From Candidatus Pelagibacter sp. (lineage in GTDB: Bacteria > Pseudomonadota > Alphaproteobacteria > Pelagibacterales > Pelagibacteraceae): a stretch of 18,748 nt of DNA. The DNA lies in contig JADHRH010000005.1 in NCBI GenBank assembly GCA_016777545.1, positions 1 to 18,748 of the forward strand, given 5' to 3'. The notes under the pieces were generated by a model. The model searched no databases. It saw only the letters and a list, made by a program, of their open reading frames with translations, and was not told where the DNA came from. Shown here piece by piece: positions 7,180 to 15,223 of this stretch (its first letter is position 1; every line of letters starts with the position of its first letter). Position numbers and translations under genes: made by a program.

Positions 7180-8013
7180 ATGGAAGTAAAACTTTTATCA
7201 GGAGCATTAGGGGCAGAAATTAAAGGAATTAATTTAACAGATGTCTCTGATGAAAATTTTAAAAAAATTAATGATTTACTTTTAGAACATAAAGTAATTT
7301 TTTTTAGAGATCAGCCAATTACTCAAGTACAACAAATTGCCCTTGCTGAAAAATTCGGTCCCTTAGAAACACATGCTTATGTAAAGGGATTAGAAAAACA
7401 CCCAGAGATAGTAAGAATTATCAAAGGTAAAGAAGAAAAGAATCAATGGGGAGAAAACTGGCATAGCGACGTAAGTTACAATTTAACACCCACTAAGGTG
7501 GTTGTCTTAAAGTCTTTAAAAATCCCTCCTGTTGGAGGAGACACCTGTTTTGCAAATTTAGAACTTGCCTGGGAAACCTTGGATCCAAAAATTAAAGAAA
7601 AAATTCATGACAAAAAAGCTGTGCATAGTTCTTTAGGTGCTGAATTCTTCATTGATAATTATAAGTACATGGAGGGTAACGAGAAAAGAAACTATGATGA
7701 ATATTCAAATGAACATCCGGTAGTTAGAACTCATCCAGAAACAGGAAAAAAAATATTATATGTAAACTGGACCTATACCAAACAAATCATAGGCTTAGAT
7801 AAAGATGAAAGTGATCAGCTGTTAAAAGAAATATTTGAACATCAAGCTCGCCTTGATTTAACTTGTAGATTTAATTGGACTGAAAATGCGGTAGCAATTT
7901 GGGACAATCGAAGTGTTATTCATTATGCTATAGCTGATTTTTATCCTGGCAGAGGGTTAGGATATGAAAGAATTATGGATCGAATTGCTATAGAGGGTGA
8001 TCGACCTCTTTAA
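7180..8013 (+). CDS. TauD/TfdA-family 2-oxoglutarate/Fe(II) dioxygenase
   Basis: Non-haem iron hydroxylase (277 aa). Facial triad: His95 and Asp97 (NWHSDVSY) with distal His248 (WDNRSVIHYA). Arg264 and Arg268 lie at the positions that bind 2-oxoglutarate in TauD. The N-terminal GALGAEIKGINL and FFRDQPIT blocks are typical. It lacks the extra N-terminal domain of gamma-butyrobetaine hydroxylase and TmpA. Immediate partners are the thioesterase (1-base gap) and the HD oxygenase (8-base gap). By analogy with PhnY/PhnZ and TmpA/TmpB, it may hydroxylate the carbon attacked by the HD enzyme. Alternatives are hydroxylation of gamma-butyrobetaine to carnitine, or taurine-like sulfonate cleavage; here there is no sulfonate context. 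Family sure, substrate open. Confidence 0.88.
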   Translation: MEVKLLSGALGAEIKGINLTDVSDENFKKINDLLLEHKVIFFRDQPITQVQQIALAEKFGPLETHAYVKGLEKHPEIVRIIKGKEEKNQWGENWHSDVSYNLTPTKVVVLKSLKIPPVGGDTCFANLELAWETLDPKIKEKIHDKKAVHSSLGAEFFIDNYKYMEGNEKRNYDEYSNEHPVVRTHPETGKKILYVNWTYTKQIIGLDKDESDQLLKEIFEHQARLDLTCRFNWTENAVAIWDNRSVIHYAIADFYPGRGLGYERIMDRIAIEGDRPL

Positions 8014-8021
8014 ATCATTAC

Positions 8022-8561
8022 ATGCAAAATATAATTGAAGAAATTATATTTAATTTTTCTCATAATAAATCTTTATACATTGGTGAAAATGTAACGATTG
8101 CGGATCATATGTTGCAGACAGCAATGCTTGCAGAAAAAAATAAATCCTCAGATAATTTAGTTTGTGCAAGTTTGCTTCATGATTATGGTCATTTTTTAGT
8201 TAAGGATCCAGATAAGTTGGTAGATGACAAAATTGATGGTGAGCATGAAAGTTTAGGTGCAAATTATCTTAGAAAATATTTTTCTGACAATATTATTGAG
8301 CCAATTTTATTACACGTTGAAGCAAAAAGGTTTTTAGCAAGGGATCTCTCCTATTTTAAACTTTTATCAGAAGCCTCAATTGTTAGTCTACAATTACAAG
8401 GTGGGCCAATGGATGATGAAGAGATAGAACAATTTAAGTCAAAACCCTATTATCAAGAAGCTATTAAATTGCGAAGATTTGATGAAGGTGCTAAAAATCC
8501 TAAAGTTAGATCAAAAAAAATAGAAGAATATAAAAATTTACTTATTTCAAAACTTAAATGA
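8022..8561 (+). CDS. HD-domain mixed-valent di-iron oxygenase of the PhnZ/TmpB type
   Basis: Predicted di-iron oxygenase (179 aa) that oxidatively cleaves the C-P bond of an alpha-hydroxy phosphonate to a carboxylate and phosphate. Metal ligands by pattern: His29, His53-Asp54 and His57 (HDYGH), His75 (GEHES), His98 (LLHVEAKR) and Asp154 (RRFDEGAK). Tyr19 and Glu22 in YIGEN match the substrate-gating Tyr/Glu of PhnZ, and Lys102 and the LQGGPMDDEE block are family hallmarks. These features separate it from HD phosphohydrolases. The TauD partner upstream would supply the hydroxylated substrate. In this neighbourhood a trimethylammonio phosphonate yielding glycine betaine is attractive (inference). 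It overlaps the next gene by four bases (ATGA). Confidence 0.85.
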   Translation: MQNIIEEIIFNFSHNKSLYIGENVTIADHMLQTAMLAEKNKSSDNLVCASLLHDYGHFLVKDPDKLVDDKIDGEHESLGANYLRKYFSDNIIEPILLHVEAKRFLARDLSYFKLLSEASIVSLQLQGGPMDDEEIEQFKSKPYYQEAIKLRRFDEGAKNPKVRSKKIEEYKNLLISKLK

Positions 8562-10144
8562 ATTACGATTACATTATTATTGGAGCAGGTTCAGCTGGAT
8601 GTGTTTTAGCAAATCGGTTAACTGAAAATAGTCAAAATAATGTAGCATTATTTGAAGCCGGAAAACCTAGCAACATTTGGAAAGTTAAAATGCCATTAGC
8701 TATTCTTTATACGATGCATGATCCAAAATATAATTGGAAATACTACTCTGAACCTGAACCTCATTTACATAACAGAAGATTATTTTGCCCAAGAGGCAAA
8801 ATGATTGGTGGCTGCTCTGCTCATAATGGTATGGTATTTGTAAGAGGGAATCCTAATGACTATCAAAGATGGGCTTCTTTCGGTTTAACAGATTGGTCCT
8901 ATGAAAAAGTACTTCCCTATTTTAAGAAAATTGAAACTTGGTCAGAAGGTGAAAATAAATTTAGAGGAGGTTCTGGCCCGTTACCTGTAAATCAATCTAA
9001 AAATAAAAATCCTTTATTTAAAGCGTTTATCGATTCAGCAGGAGAAGCTGGATACAAAATTAATCCTGATATGAATGGTGAAGATCAAGAAGGATTTGGC
9101 ATGTATGATGTAACGATTAATAAAGGGGAACGAGCAAGTGTTTCAAAACATTATTTAGATCCAGCAAGATCTAGAAAAAATTTAAATATTTTCACAGAGT
9201 CATTTGTGGAGCGAATTTTATTTGATGGAAAAAAAGCTATTGGTATTGAAGTTAAAATTAAAAACGAACTAAAAAAGATTTATGCTAATAAAGAAGTGAT
9301 TTTAAGTGGTGGTTCAATTAATTCACCTCAACTTCTTCTACTTTCAGGGGTAGGTCCAGCTAATGATCTTAAAGATAAAGGAATAGAGGTAGTCCATGAT
9401 CTCGAAGGTGTAGGTAAAAATCTTCAAGATCATTTAGAAACATATATTCAACAAGAATGCAAAACGCCAGACACTCTTTACTCTTACATAAATAAATTCA
9501 ATATGATGAGAATTGGAATACAGTGGTTTTTGAATAAAAGTGGGCCATGTTCCACTTCTTTTTTAGAAGCAGGTGGCTTTGCTAAATCTTCGTCAGAGCA
9601 AGAGTATCCTAATATTCAATTTCATTTCTTTCCATCTTTTGTAATCGATCATGGTTTAGTAGATCCTGATCGACACGGATATCAATTACATGCGAGCCCT
9701 AATCATCCAAAAAGTAGAGGTTTTGTGGCTTTAAAATCAGCGAACCCTTATGAATATCCAAATATTCAATTTAATTATTTAGAGCATGAAGATGATTTAA
9801 AACAAATGATAGAAAGTATTGAGGTTGCTAGAAAAATCCTTGGACAAAATTCAATGAAACCCTATGCAGGTAAAGAAGTTGGTCCTGGTTCTGACGCTCA
9901 AACACATGAGGTGTATGAAGAGTATATTAGATCCAAGGCAGAAACTGCATATCACCCATCTTGTACTCTTAAAATGGGTATAGATAAAATGTCAGTAGTA
10001 GATCAAAAATTAAAAATACATGGATTAGAAAATATTAGAATTGTGGATGCATCAGTTATGCCAGAAATAACAAGTGGAAACTTAAATGCTCCAACCTTAA
10101 TGATTGCTGAAAGAGCATCAGAATTTATTTTAAACCAAGAATGA
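8558..10144 (+). CDS. GMC-family FAD oxidoreductase (choline dehydrogenase-like)
   Basis: Flavoprotein alcohol dehydrogenase (528 aa). FAD-binding GAGSAG (9-14) is followed by Glu35 (FEAGK). The GMC signature 1 region is PRGKMIGGCSAHNGMVFVRG, signature 2 is GGSINSPQLLLLSGVGP, and the catalytic pair is His466 (AYHPSCTL) and Asn510 (SGNLNAPT). The overall layout is BetA-like, so choline to betaine aldehyde is one possible reaction. However, no betaine aldehyde dehydrogenase is nearby and GMC substrates diverge widely, so another hydroxylated quaternary amine may be the target. Start ATG overlaps the HD gene (ATGA), and its own stop overlaps the transporter start (ATGA), so all three are probably translationally coupled. 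Confidence 0.9.
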   Translation: MNYDYIIIGAGSAGCVLANRLTENSQNNVALFEAGKPSNIWKVKMPLAILYTMHDPKYNWKYYSEPEPHLHNRRLFCPRGKMIGGCSAHNGMVFVRGNPNDYQRWASFGLTDWSYEKVLPYFKKIETWSEGENKFRGGSGPLPVNQSKNKNPLFKAFIDSAGEAGYKINPDMNGEDQEGFGMYDVTINKGERASVSKHYLDPARSRKNLNIFTESFVERILFDGKKAIGIEVKIKNELKKIYANKEVILSGGSINSPQLLLLSGVGPANDLKDKGIEVVHDLEGVGKNLQDHLETYIQQECKTPDTLYSYINKFNMMRIGIQWFLNKSGPCSTSFLEAGGFAKSSSEQEYPNIQFHFFPSFVIDHGLVDPDRHGYQLHASPNHPKSRGFVALKSANPYEYPNIQFNYLEHEDDLKQMIESIEVARKILGQNSMKPYAGKEVGPGSDAQTHEVYEEYIRSKAETAYHPSCTLKMGIDKMSVVDQKLKIHGLENIRIVDASVMPEITSGNLNAPTLMIAERASEFILNQE

Positions 10145-11091
10145 AACTAGTTGATAATAACCCTAAAGGTATTGCTTTTATTTTGATGGGTATGGCTATC
10201 TTCTCAATCCAAGATGCATTAATCAAATTTATCTATAACGAAACATCTTTATACGAACTCTATTTCGGCAGAACATTAGTCGCTTTTGCATTGCTTCTTA
10301 TTTATATGTTTTTTAAAAAAAAAAAATTAATTCTAAAAAGTCATTATCCATATCTAACAATTTTTAGAGTTATTTTATTCTTTTTTGGATTTAGTTTTTT
10401 CTATATCTCTTTAACTTTCATGACTTTAGCAATGGCTAATGCACTATTTTTTTCTAGTCCATTTTTCATTTCAATATTTGCAAAAATATTTTTAAAAGAA
10501 CAAATTGGAATAAGAAGAATAGGTGCAATCGTAGTTGGATTCATTGGAGTTTATGTTGTTTTAAATCCTAATTTTGATGATTTCAAAATTATCAATCTTG
10601 CACCAGTTGCATGCGCACTTTGTTATGCAGCATCAATGATAATTTTAAAAATTACCAGCGAAAAAGATAATGTTTATACTCAATTGGCACATTTATATAT
10701 TGGGGCAATTTCAATCAGTTTGCTTTTTCTAATTTTTGCAGGAGATGGGAAATTTAATACTTTTACAGACCCTTCTCTGCAATTTATATTTAGAAGATGG
10801 TTTAGCAATCCTAGTGAAACATGGCCGATTATAACCTTAATGGGATGTTGTGGTGCCGTAGCATTCGCTCTAGTTTTTAATGCCTATAACATTGCATCAC
10901 CTACAACTGTTTCATTATTTGAATATTCTTTAATTATCTACGCAAGTATTGTTGGTTACTTTTTATTTAAAGAAATTCCTGAAGTTAGAACAATTATTGG
11001 TTCTTTAATTATTATTTCAGCGGGACTATATATATATTTTAGAGAAAAAGTTAAAGATCAACCTATCGTTACAGAAAATCCTATTCGATAA
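10141..11091 (+). CDS. EamA/DMT-family transporter
   Basis: Inner-membrane protein (316 aa) with about ten hydrophobic segments arranged as two EamA repeats. The first repeat contains ALANALFFSSPFFISIFAKIF and FLKEQIG, and the second contains PTTVSLFEYSLIIYASIVGYF. The family moves small metabolites, often as exporters, but direction and substrate cannot be read from sequence. It overlaps the GMC gene by four bases and the next dioxygenase gene by one (TAATG), so it is a fixed part of the operon. A run of 12 A (10315-10326), encoding four Lys in the loop after segment 2, is a possible slippage site. Role in uptake or efflux of the operon's substrate is inferred. Confidence 0.87.
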   Translation: MKLVDNNPKGIAFILMGMAIFSIQDALIKFIYNETSLYELYFGRTLVAFALLLIYMFFKKKKLILKSHYPYLTIFRVILFFFGFSFFYISLTFMTLAMANALFFSSPFFISIFAKIFLKEQIGIRRIGAIVVGFIGVYVVLNPNFDDFKIINLAPVACALCYAASMIILKITSEKDNVYTQLAHLYIGAISISLLFLIFAGDGKFNTFTDPSLQFIFRRWFSNPSETWPIITLMGCCGAVAFALVFNAYNIASPTTVSLFEYSLIIYASIVGYFLFKEIPEVRTIIGSLIIISAGLYIYFREKVKDQPIVTENPIR

Positions 11092-12059
11092 TGAAAAATT
11101 ACATCCCAACTATTGATGTGTCATCTATTATTAAAAATAACTTTGATAATGCAAAATCTTTTAAAGTCATAAAAGAAATTGAAAAAGCATGTATTGAAGT
11201 TGGTTTTTTTCAAATCACCCACCATGGAATACCTTTAAATGTTATTAAAAATGTATGTGCTATAGGTGAAAAATTTTTTAACTCTCCAAAAGAAAATAAA
11301 ATAAAATTAGCTCCAAGAAAATGGAATAACAAAAATAAAAACATTTATAGAGGTTATTTTCCAAACAGTGTGAATGGTAAAGAAGGATTGGACCTTGGAG
11401 ACCTCAAGATAACTTCAAAAAATTCAAAAAAATATAAATCTCAATATATTGAATATTTAAATCTTAATAAATCTTTAGATAAATTATCAATTAAGAGTTT
11501 ATCTAATTATTTTGATGAAATGTTTTGTTTAAGTGAAATATTATTTAGAGGTATAATTAAACTTTATAAAAAAGATGAAAATATTAGCAAACAGGCATTT
11601 TCAAGAATTAAAACTTTAAGTACATTAAGATTTAACTACTACCCAAATCAAACAAAACCTGTAGAAATTTCCAAACAAGATGGAGTAGCTCTTGGGTGTG
11701 AAACACATGTTGATAGTGGAATATTTACCGTCCTTTATCAAGATAAAAAAGGTGGTCTTCAAGTTCAAAATAAAAAAAATAAGAAATGGTACGATGTACC
11801 TTTTAATAAAAGTGCTTTGATTGTTAATACTGGTTTAGCTTTAGAATACTTAAGTAATGGAAAATTTAAAGCCACTAATCATAGGGTGCTCTGGAATAAA
11901 ACAAAAAGAATGTCTGTTCCTTTTTTCTTCGAACCTTCTTACGACTTTAGAATGTCTCATTCTTTTTTAAATACTTGCTCGAAAAGTGATAATAAAGATA
12001 TAATTTTTGAAAAATTTTTAAACCAATCTCTAAAAAAATTTATTGAATACCAAAGATAA
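11091..12059 (+). CDS. Isopenicillin-N-synthase-like 2-oxoglutarate/Fe(II) dioxygenase
   Basis: Soluble non-haem iron oxygenase (322 aa) with the DIOX_N region (IPTIDV...GFFQITHHGIP) and a 2OG-FeII_Oxy core. Iron ligands are His206 and Asp208 (CETHVDSG) and His264 (ATNHRVLW). Arg273-Met-Ser275 forms the RxS 2-oxoglutarate anchor, which argues for a true 2OG-dependent enzyme rather than an IPNS. Members hydroxylate, desaturate or ring-close varied small molecules, so the substrate is unknown. It overlaps the EamA gene upstream by one base and is followed, 58 bases later, by a second EamA gene. This makes it the second 2OG enzyme in one operon, which hints at a multi-step oxidative route or at two alternative substrates. 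Confidence 0.88.
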   Translation: MKNYIPTIDVSSIIKNNFDNAKSFKVIKEIEKACIEVGFFQITHHGIPLNVIKNVCAIGEKFFNSPKENKIKLAPRKWNNKNKNIYRGYFPNSVNGKEGLDLGDLKITSKNSKKYKSQYIEYLNLNKSLDKLSIKSLSNYFDEMFCLSEILFRGIIKLYKKDENISKQAFSRIKTLSTLRFNYYPNQTKPVEISKQDGVALGCETHVDSGIFTVLYQDKKGGLQVQNKKNKKWYDVPFNKSALIVNTGLALEYLSNGKFKATNHRVLWNKTKRMSVPFFFEPSYDFRMSHSFLNTCSKSDNKDIIFEKFLNQSLKKFIEYQR

Positions 12060-12117
12060 AAAATATTTCTAAAACTATTTAATGCATAATAACACAAGTA
12101 CTTTATTTTAGATTTAT

Positions 12118-12960
12118 ATGGATCCTATTGTTTTTACTGCTGTTATTATAGCGTCAATGTTTCATGCTACGTGGAATGGAATGGTTAAAAAACATTCAAA
12201 TAAAGTTACAGCTCTATCAGCTGTTATTCTTGGGCATGTCCCAATGTCAATAATTGCAATAATTTTTTTACCCATGCCATCTTTTAAGTCTCTACCATAC
12301 ATAATTGCTAGTGCTTTTATTCACCAAGGTTACAATTGGTTTTTATTAAAATCTTATAACTTAGGTGATTTAACAAAGGTTTATCCTATCGCTAGAGGGT
12401 TTGGCCCAATTATTGCAACAATAATATCAATCTTTTTTTTAGGATTGTTAATAAGTAAAGCTTCTGTAATTTCGATAAGTCTTGTTTGTGTTGGCATTAT
12501 AACCATCGGTCTTTTCGGTTATAAAGTCATAAATAATTTAAAGATTGTTAAGTACTCTTTAATCACTGGCTTCTTTATAGGGCTATATTCAATTATTGAT
12601 GGTTATGGTGCAAGAGTTAGTTTGTCTGCAATAAGTTACATGAGCTGGGGATTTATACTAAGCTCAATACTATTTCCAATACTCTTAAAAATTAATAAAT
12701 ACGATAATATTTTTAAAAACATTATTAATGATGGCAAAGCTATTTTTTGGATTGGTGGATCTATATCATATTTAGTCTACGGTGTTGTTATTTGGGGATT
12801 TACTAAAGCACCCATACCAATGGTTAGTGCCTTAAGAGAAAGTAGCATTGTATTTGCAATATTTATTGGTTTTTTTTTCTTAAATGAAAAAATTAATTTA
12901 GCTAAATTAATTTCAATTACATTAATTTTTGTAGGTGTTGTAGGTCTAAAGATGTTTTAA
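12118..12960 (+). CDS. EamA/DMT-family transporter (second copy type)
   Basis: Inner-membrane protein (280 aa) with about ten short hydrophobic segments. It is clearly different in sequence from the EamA protein at 10141. Recognisable blocks are SMFHATWNGMVKK at the N-terminus, GDLTKVYPIARGFGPIIA at the end of the first repeat, and APIPMVSALRESSIVFAIFIGFFFLNEKI in the second. The ALRE-S-VFA...F-NEK pattern is typical of one DMT subgroup of unknown substrate. It lies 58 bases after the dioxygenase gene, the largest gap in the run, so it may have its own promoter. It is the last plus-strand gene before a convergent gap. Confidence 0.87.
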   Translation: MDPIVFTAVIIASMFHATWNGMVKKHSNKVTALSAVILGHVPMSIIAIIFLPMPSFKSLPYIIASAFIHQGYNWFLLKSYNLGDLTKVYPIARGFGPIIATIISIFFLGLLISKASVISISLVCVGIITIGLFGYKVINNLKIVKYSLITGFFIGLYSIIDGYGARVSLSAISYMSWGFILSSILFPILLKINKYDNIFKNIINDGKAIFWIGGSISYLVYGVVIWGFTKAPIPMVSALRESSIVFAIFIGFFFLNEKINLAKLISITLIFVGVVGLKMF

Positions 12961-13226
12961 TACAAAAATTATTTCCAAAAGTAACTAATCTCAATCAAGT
13001 AAATATTTAGGAAAATATAAAAATATAAACAAAGCTAATCAGCACTATAAATAAAGAGAAGTAGCAACGTTCACTCAACCATGGGCCATAAACTTTGCTA
13101 ACAACACAAACAACAAGTAACGGTAAGTATTTATTTTGATAAGCTTTATCTTTTTACGCGTTAATAATATCCGTTGGAATTTGAAACGGGGATTGGCCAA
13201 ATTCGAATTTAAATATTTTTTAATAT
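12961..13226. other. Convergent intergenic region with several short palindromes; no recognised gene
   Basis: No confident gene is seen in these 266 bases between converging genes. They hold CCGTT/AACGG arms (13171-13175 and 13185-13189), TTGGCCAA (13193-13200), the 12-base palindrome AAATTCGAATTT (13199-13210), and an AT-only hairpin AAATATT/AATATTT (13211-13217 and 13222-13228) at the end of the acetoacetyl-CoA synthetase gene. A minus-strand frame of 48 codons (13153 to 13007) is open and hydrophobic but has no usable start codon near its 5' end. Parts (about 13060-13190) are less AT-rich than the rest. Bidirectional termination, a small RNA or a decayed gene are all possible. Confidence 0.5.
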
Positions 13227-15185
13227 TTAATAATTTAATTCCTTTAAATTTTTATATTGTTCTAAAACTTGTGGATTTGCTAGTGCTTCTTTATTCTTAA
13301 TTTCGTTTCCTTCTACTATATTTTTTACAGCTAATTCAACAATTTTTCCATTTTTAGTTCTTGGAATATCGTCGACTACTATAATTTTTGATGGAACATG
13401 TCTTGGGGATGCATTTTTTCTAATTTGTATTTTAATTTTTTGTAACAAAACTTCATTTAATACATGTTTGGGGTTTAAGACTACGAATAAAATAATTCTA
13501 ACGTCATTATCCCATTGTTGACCTATAACAATGGATTCCTTTATTTCGTCAAATTTATCTATAACTGAATAAATTTCTGAAGTTCCAAGTCTTACTCCAC
13601 CAGGGTTTAAAGTGGCATCTGATCTTCCGTAAATTATAAAGCCACCATTTTTTGTAATTTCCGCATAATCACCATGGTGCCATAAATTTTGAAAAGTTTG
13701 AAAATAAGCTTTATTATATTTTATATCGCTTTTATCATTCCAAAACTTTAATGGCATGCTTGGAAAAGAATTATTACATATCAATTCACCTTTATCTCTT
13801 GTTATTGAAACACCATTTTTATTTAAAACTAAAACATCCATTCCCAAGCCTTTATTTTGGATTTCACCAGCTATTACCGGTTCATAAACATTTCCCAATA
13901 CAAAACAGGAAATAATATCAGTTCCCCCTGAAATTGATGATAAATGAACATCTTTTTTAATGTGCTTGTATATGTATTGAAAACCTTCCTTAGACAAGGG
14001 GGAGCCGGTCGAGCATATAGTTTTTAAACTTTCTAATTTATATTTTTTTATTATAGAAATTTTTTCTTTTTTAAAATTATCAATGAGTTTTGCACTAACA
14101 CCTAGTAATGTAATCTTTTCATTTTTTGTTAATCTAAATAACAAATCTTTTTTTTTATACATTGGGAAACCATCAAACAATACAATCGAGGCTTTTGATG
14201 CAAGAGCGCTGATTAACCAATTCCACATCATCCAACCACATGTTGTAAAATAAAATATATTATCGTTTTCTTTAATATTGCAATGTAACTGATGTTCTTT
14301 TAGATGTTGAATTAGAGTTCCACCACTTCCATGGCAAATACATTTTGGTTTTCCAGTGGTACCACTAGAGTAAAGTATTGCTAATTCATGGTTGAAATTA
14401 AATTTTTGGTATTTAATTTTTTCTACTAAAAATTTATTTATTTCTTCCCATTTTAAAAGATTTAATTTTTTACTATCTAGATTATTTTTTAAATATTTCT
14501 TTCCTGGATAATTACACACTATTACATGTTTAATACTTTTAACTTTTTTTAATAATTCTGGAATTCTTTCAATTATATTTATTTCTTTTCCATTATAATA
14601 ATATCTATCAGTGAATAATAAAACTTTGGGTTTAATTTGTGAAAACCTTTCAATAACACCACTTACACCAAAATCTGGAGAACAAGATGACCATATGGCT
14701 CCTATTGCACTTGTTGCTAAATAGCCCTCAACATTTTCTATTGTGTTCGGCATATAGCCCGCAACTCTATCACCAGATTTAATTTTTAATTTTTTAAATA
14801 ATTGAATTATCTTACTAGTGTCTTCATTTAAATTTTTCCACGTTTTAATTTTCTTAAATCCATTTTCACTTATAAATGTAATAGCTTTTGAGTTGTCATT
14901 TTTTGAAAGAAGATTTTCAGCAAAATTTAACTTATAATTTGGGAGAAAACTATTTTTATAAAAAATTTTAGACTTGATGATTTTTTTATTACCTTTAATT
15001 CCATTCACTTTACAAAAATCCCATATCGCATCCCAAAAATCTGGTGAACTTTTAATACTCCACGTTAGTATTTTTTTATAATTACGATTAAAATTAATTT
15101 TAAAACTTTTAGAAACAAATTTTTCAAATCTAAATAAATTTGACTTATCTTTTAAGTCTTTTGAGGGTGACCACAGCTTTTTCAT
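13227..15185 (-). CDS. Acetoacetyl-CoA synthetase
   Basis: Adenylate-forming acyl-CoA ligase (652 aa) predicted to convert acetoacetate + ATP + CoA to acetoacetyl-CoA in the cytosol. AMP-binding motif YSSGTTGKPK lies at about 272-281. The FTTCGWMMWNWLISAL block is typical of this family. A C-terminal PRTKNGK carries the catalytic Lys. Length fits (about 650 aa). I place the start at the ATG at 15185, giving MKKLWSPS, which matches the family N-terminus; the frame could extend to an upstream TTG at 15191. It follows the flavodoxin-fold gene by 38 bases. Acetoacetate is the by-product of the BKACE step, so this enzyme closes that branch where Pseudomonas uses a CoA transferase (DhcAB). It may also serve ketone body or PHB use. 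Confidence 0.9.
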   Translation of the reverse strand: MKKLWSPSKDLKDKSNLFRFEKFVSKSFKINFNRNYKKILTWSIKSSPDFWDAIWDFCKVNGIKGNKKIIKSKIFYKNSFLPNYKLNFAENLLSKNDNSKAITFISENGFKKIKTWKNLNEDTSKIIQLFKKLKIKSGDRVAGYMPNTIENVEGYLATSAIGAIWSSCSPDFGVSGVIERFSQIKPKVLLFTDRYYYNGKEINIIERIPELLKKVKSIKHVIVCNYPGKKYLKNNLDSKKLNLLKWEEINKFLVEKIKYQKFNFNHELAILYSSGTTGKPKCICHGSGGTLIQHLKEHQLHCNIKENDNIFYFTTCGWMMWNWLISALASKASIVLFDGFPMYKKKDLLFRLTKNEKITLLGVSAKLIDNFKKEKISIIKKYKLESLKTICSTGSPLSKEGFQYIYKHIKKDVHLSSISGGTDIISCFVLGNVYEPVIAGEIQNKGLGMDVLVLNKNGVSITRDKGELICNNSFPSMPLKFWNDKSDIKYNKAYFQTFQNLWHHGDYAEITKNGGFIIYGRSDATLNPGGVRLGTSEIYSVIDKFDEIKESIVIGQQWDNDVRIILFVVLNPKHVLNEVLLQKIKIQIRKNASPRHVPSKIIVVDDIPRTKNGKIVELAVKNIVEGNEIKNKEALANPQVLEQYKNLKELNY

Positions 15186-15223
15186 AATCAAAGTTTATCA
15201 TATAAGATTATTTCTTCTACTTA

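Noticed and set aside
7180..8013. Gamma-butyrobetaine hydroxylase or TmpA as a firm name for the TauD-type gene
   Set aside because: The protein lacks the N-terminal zinc domain region of that branch and has an ordinary TauD length and layout. Gamma-butyrobetaine remains a possible substrate only.
8558..10144. Assigning the GMC gene as betA with certainty
   Set aside because: The catalytic His/Asn pair is present, but GMC substrate range is wide and no betaine aldehyde dehydrogenase gene is nearby.
13202..13208. TTCGAAT resembling a tRNA T-loop
   Set aside because: It is the centre of the palindrome AAATTCGAATTT. No anticodon arm, D arm or acceptor stem can be folded around it.
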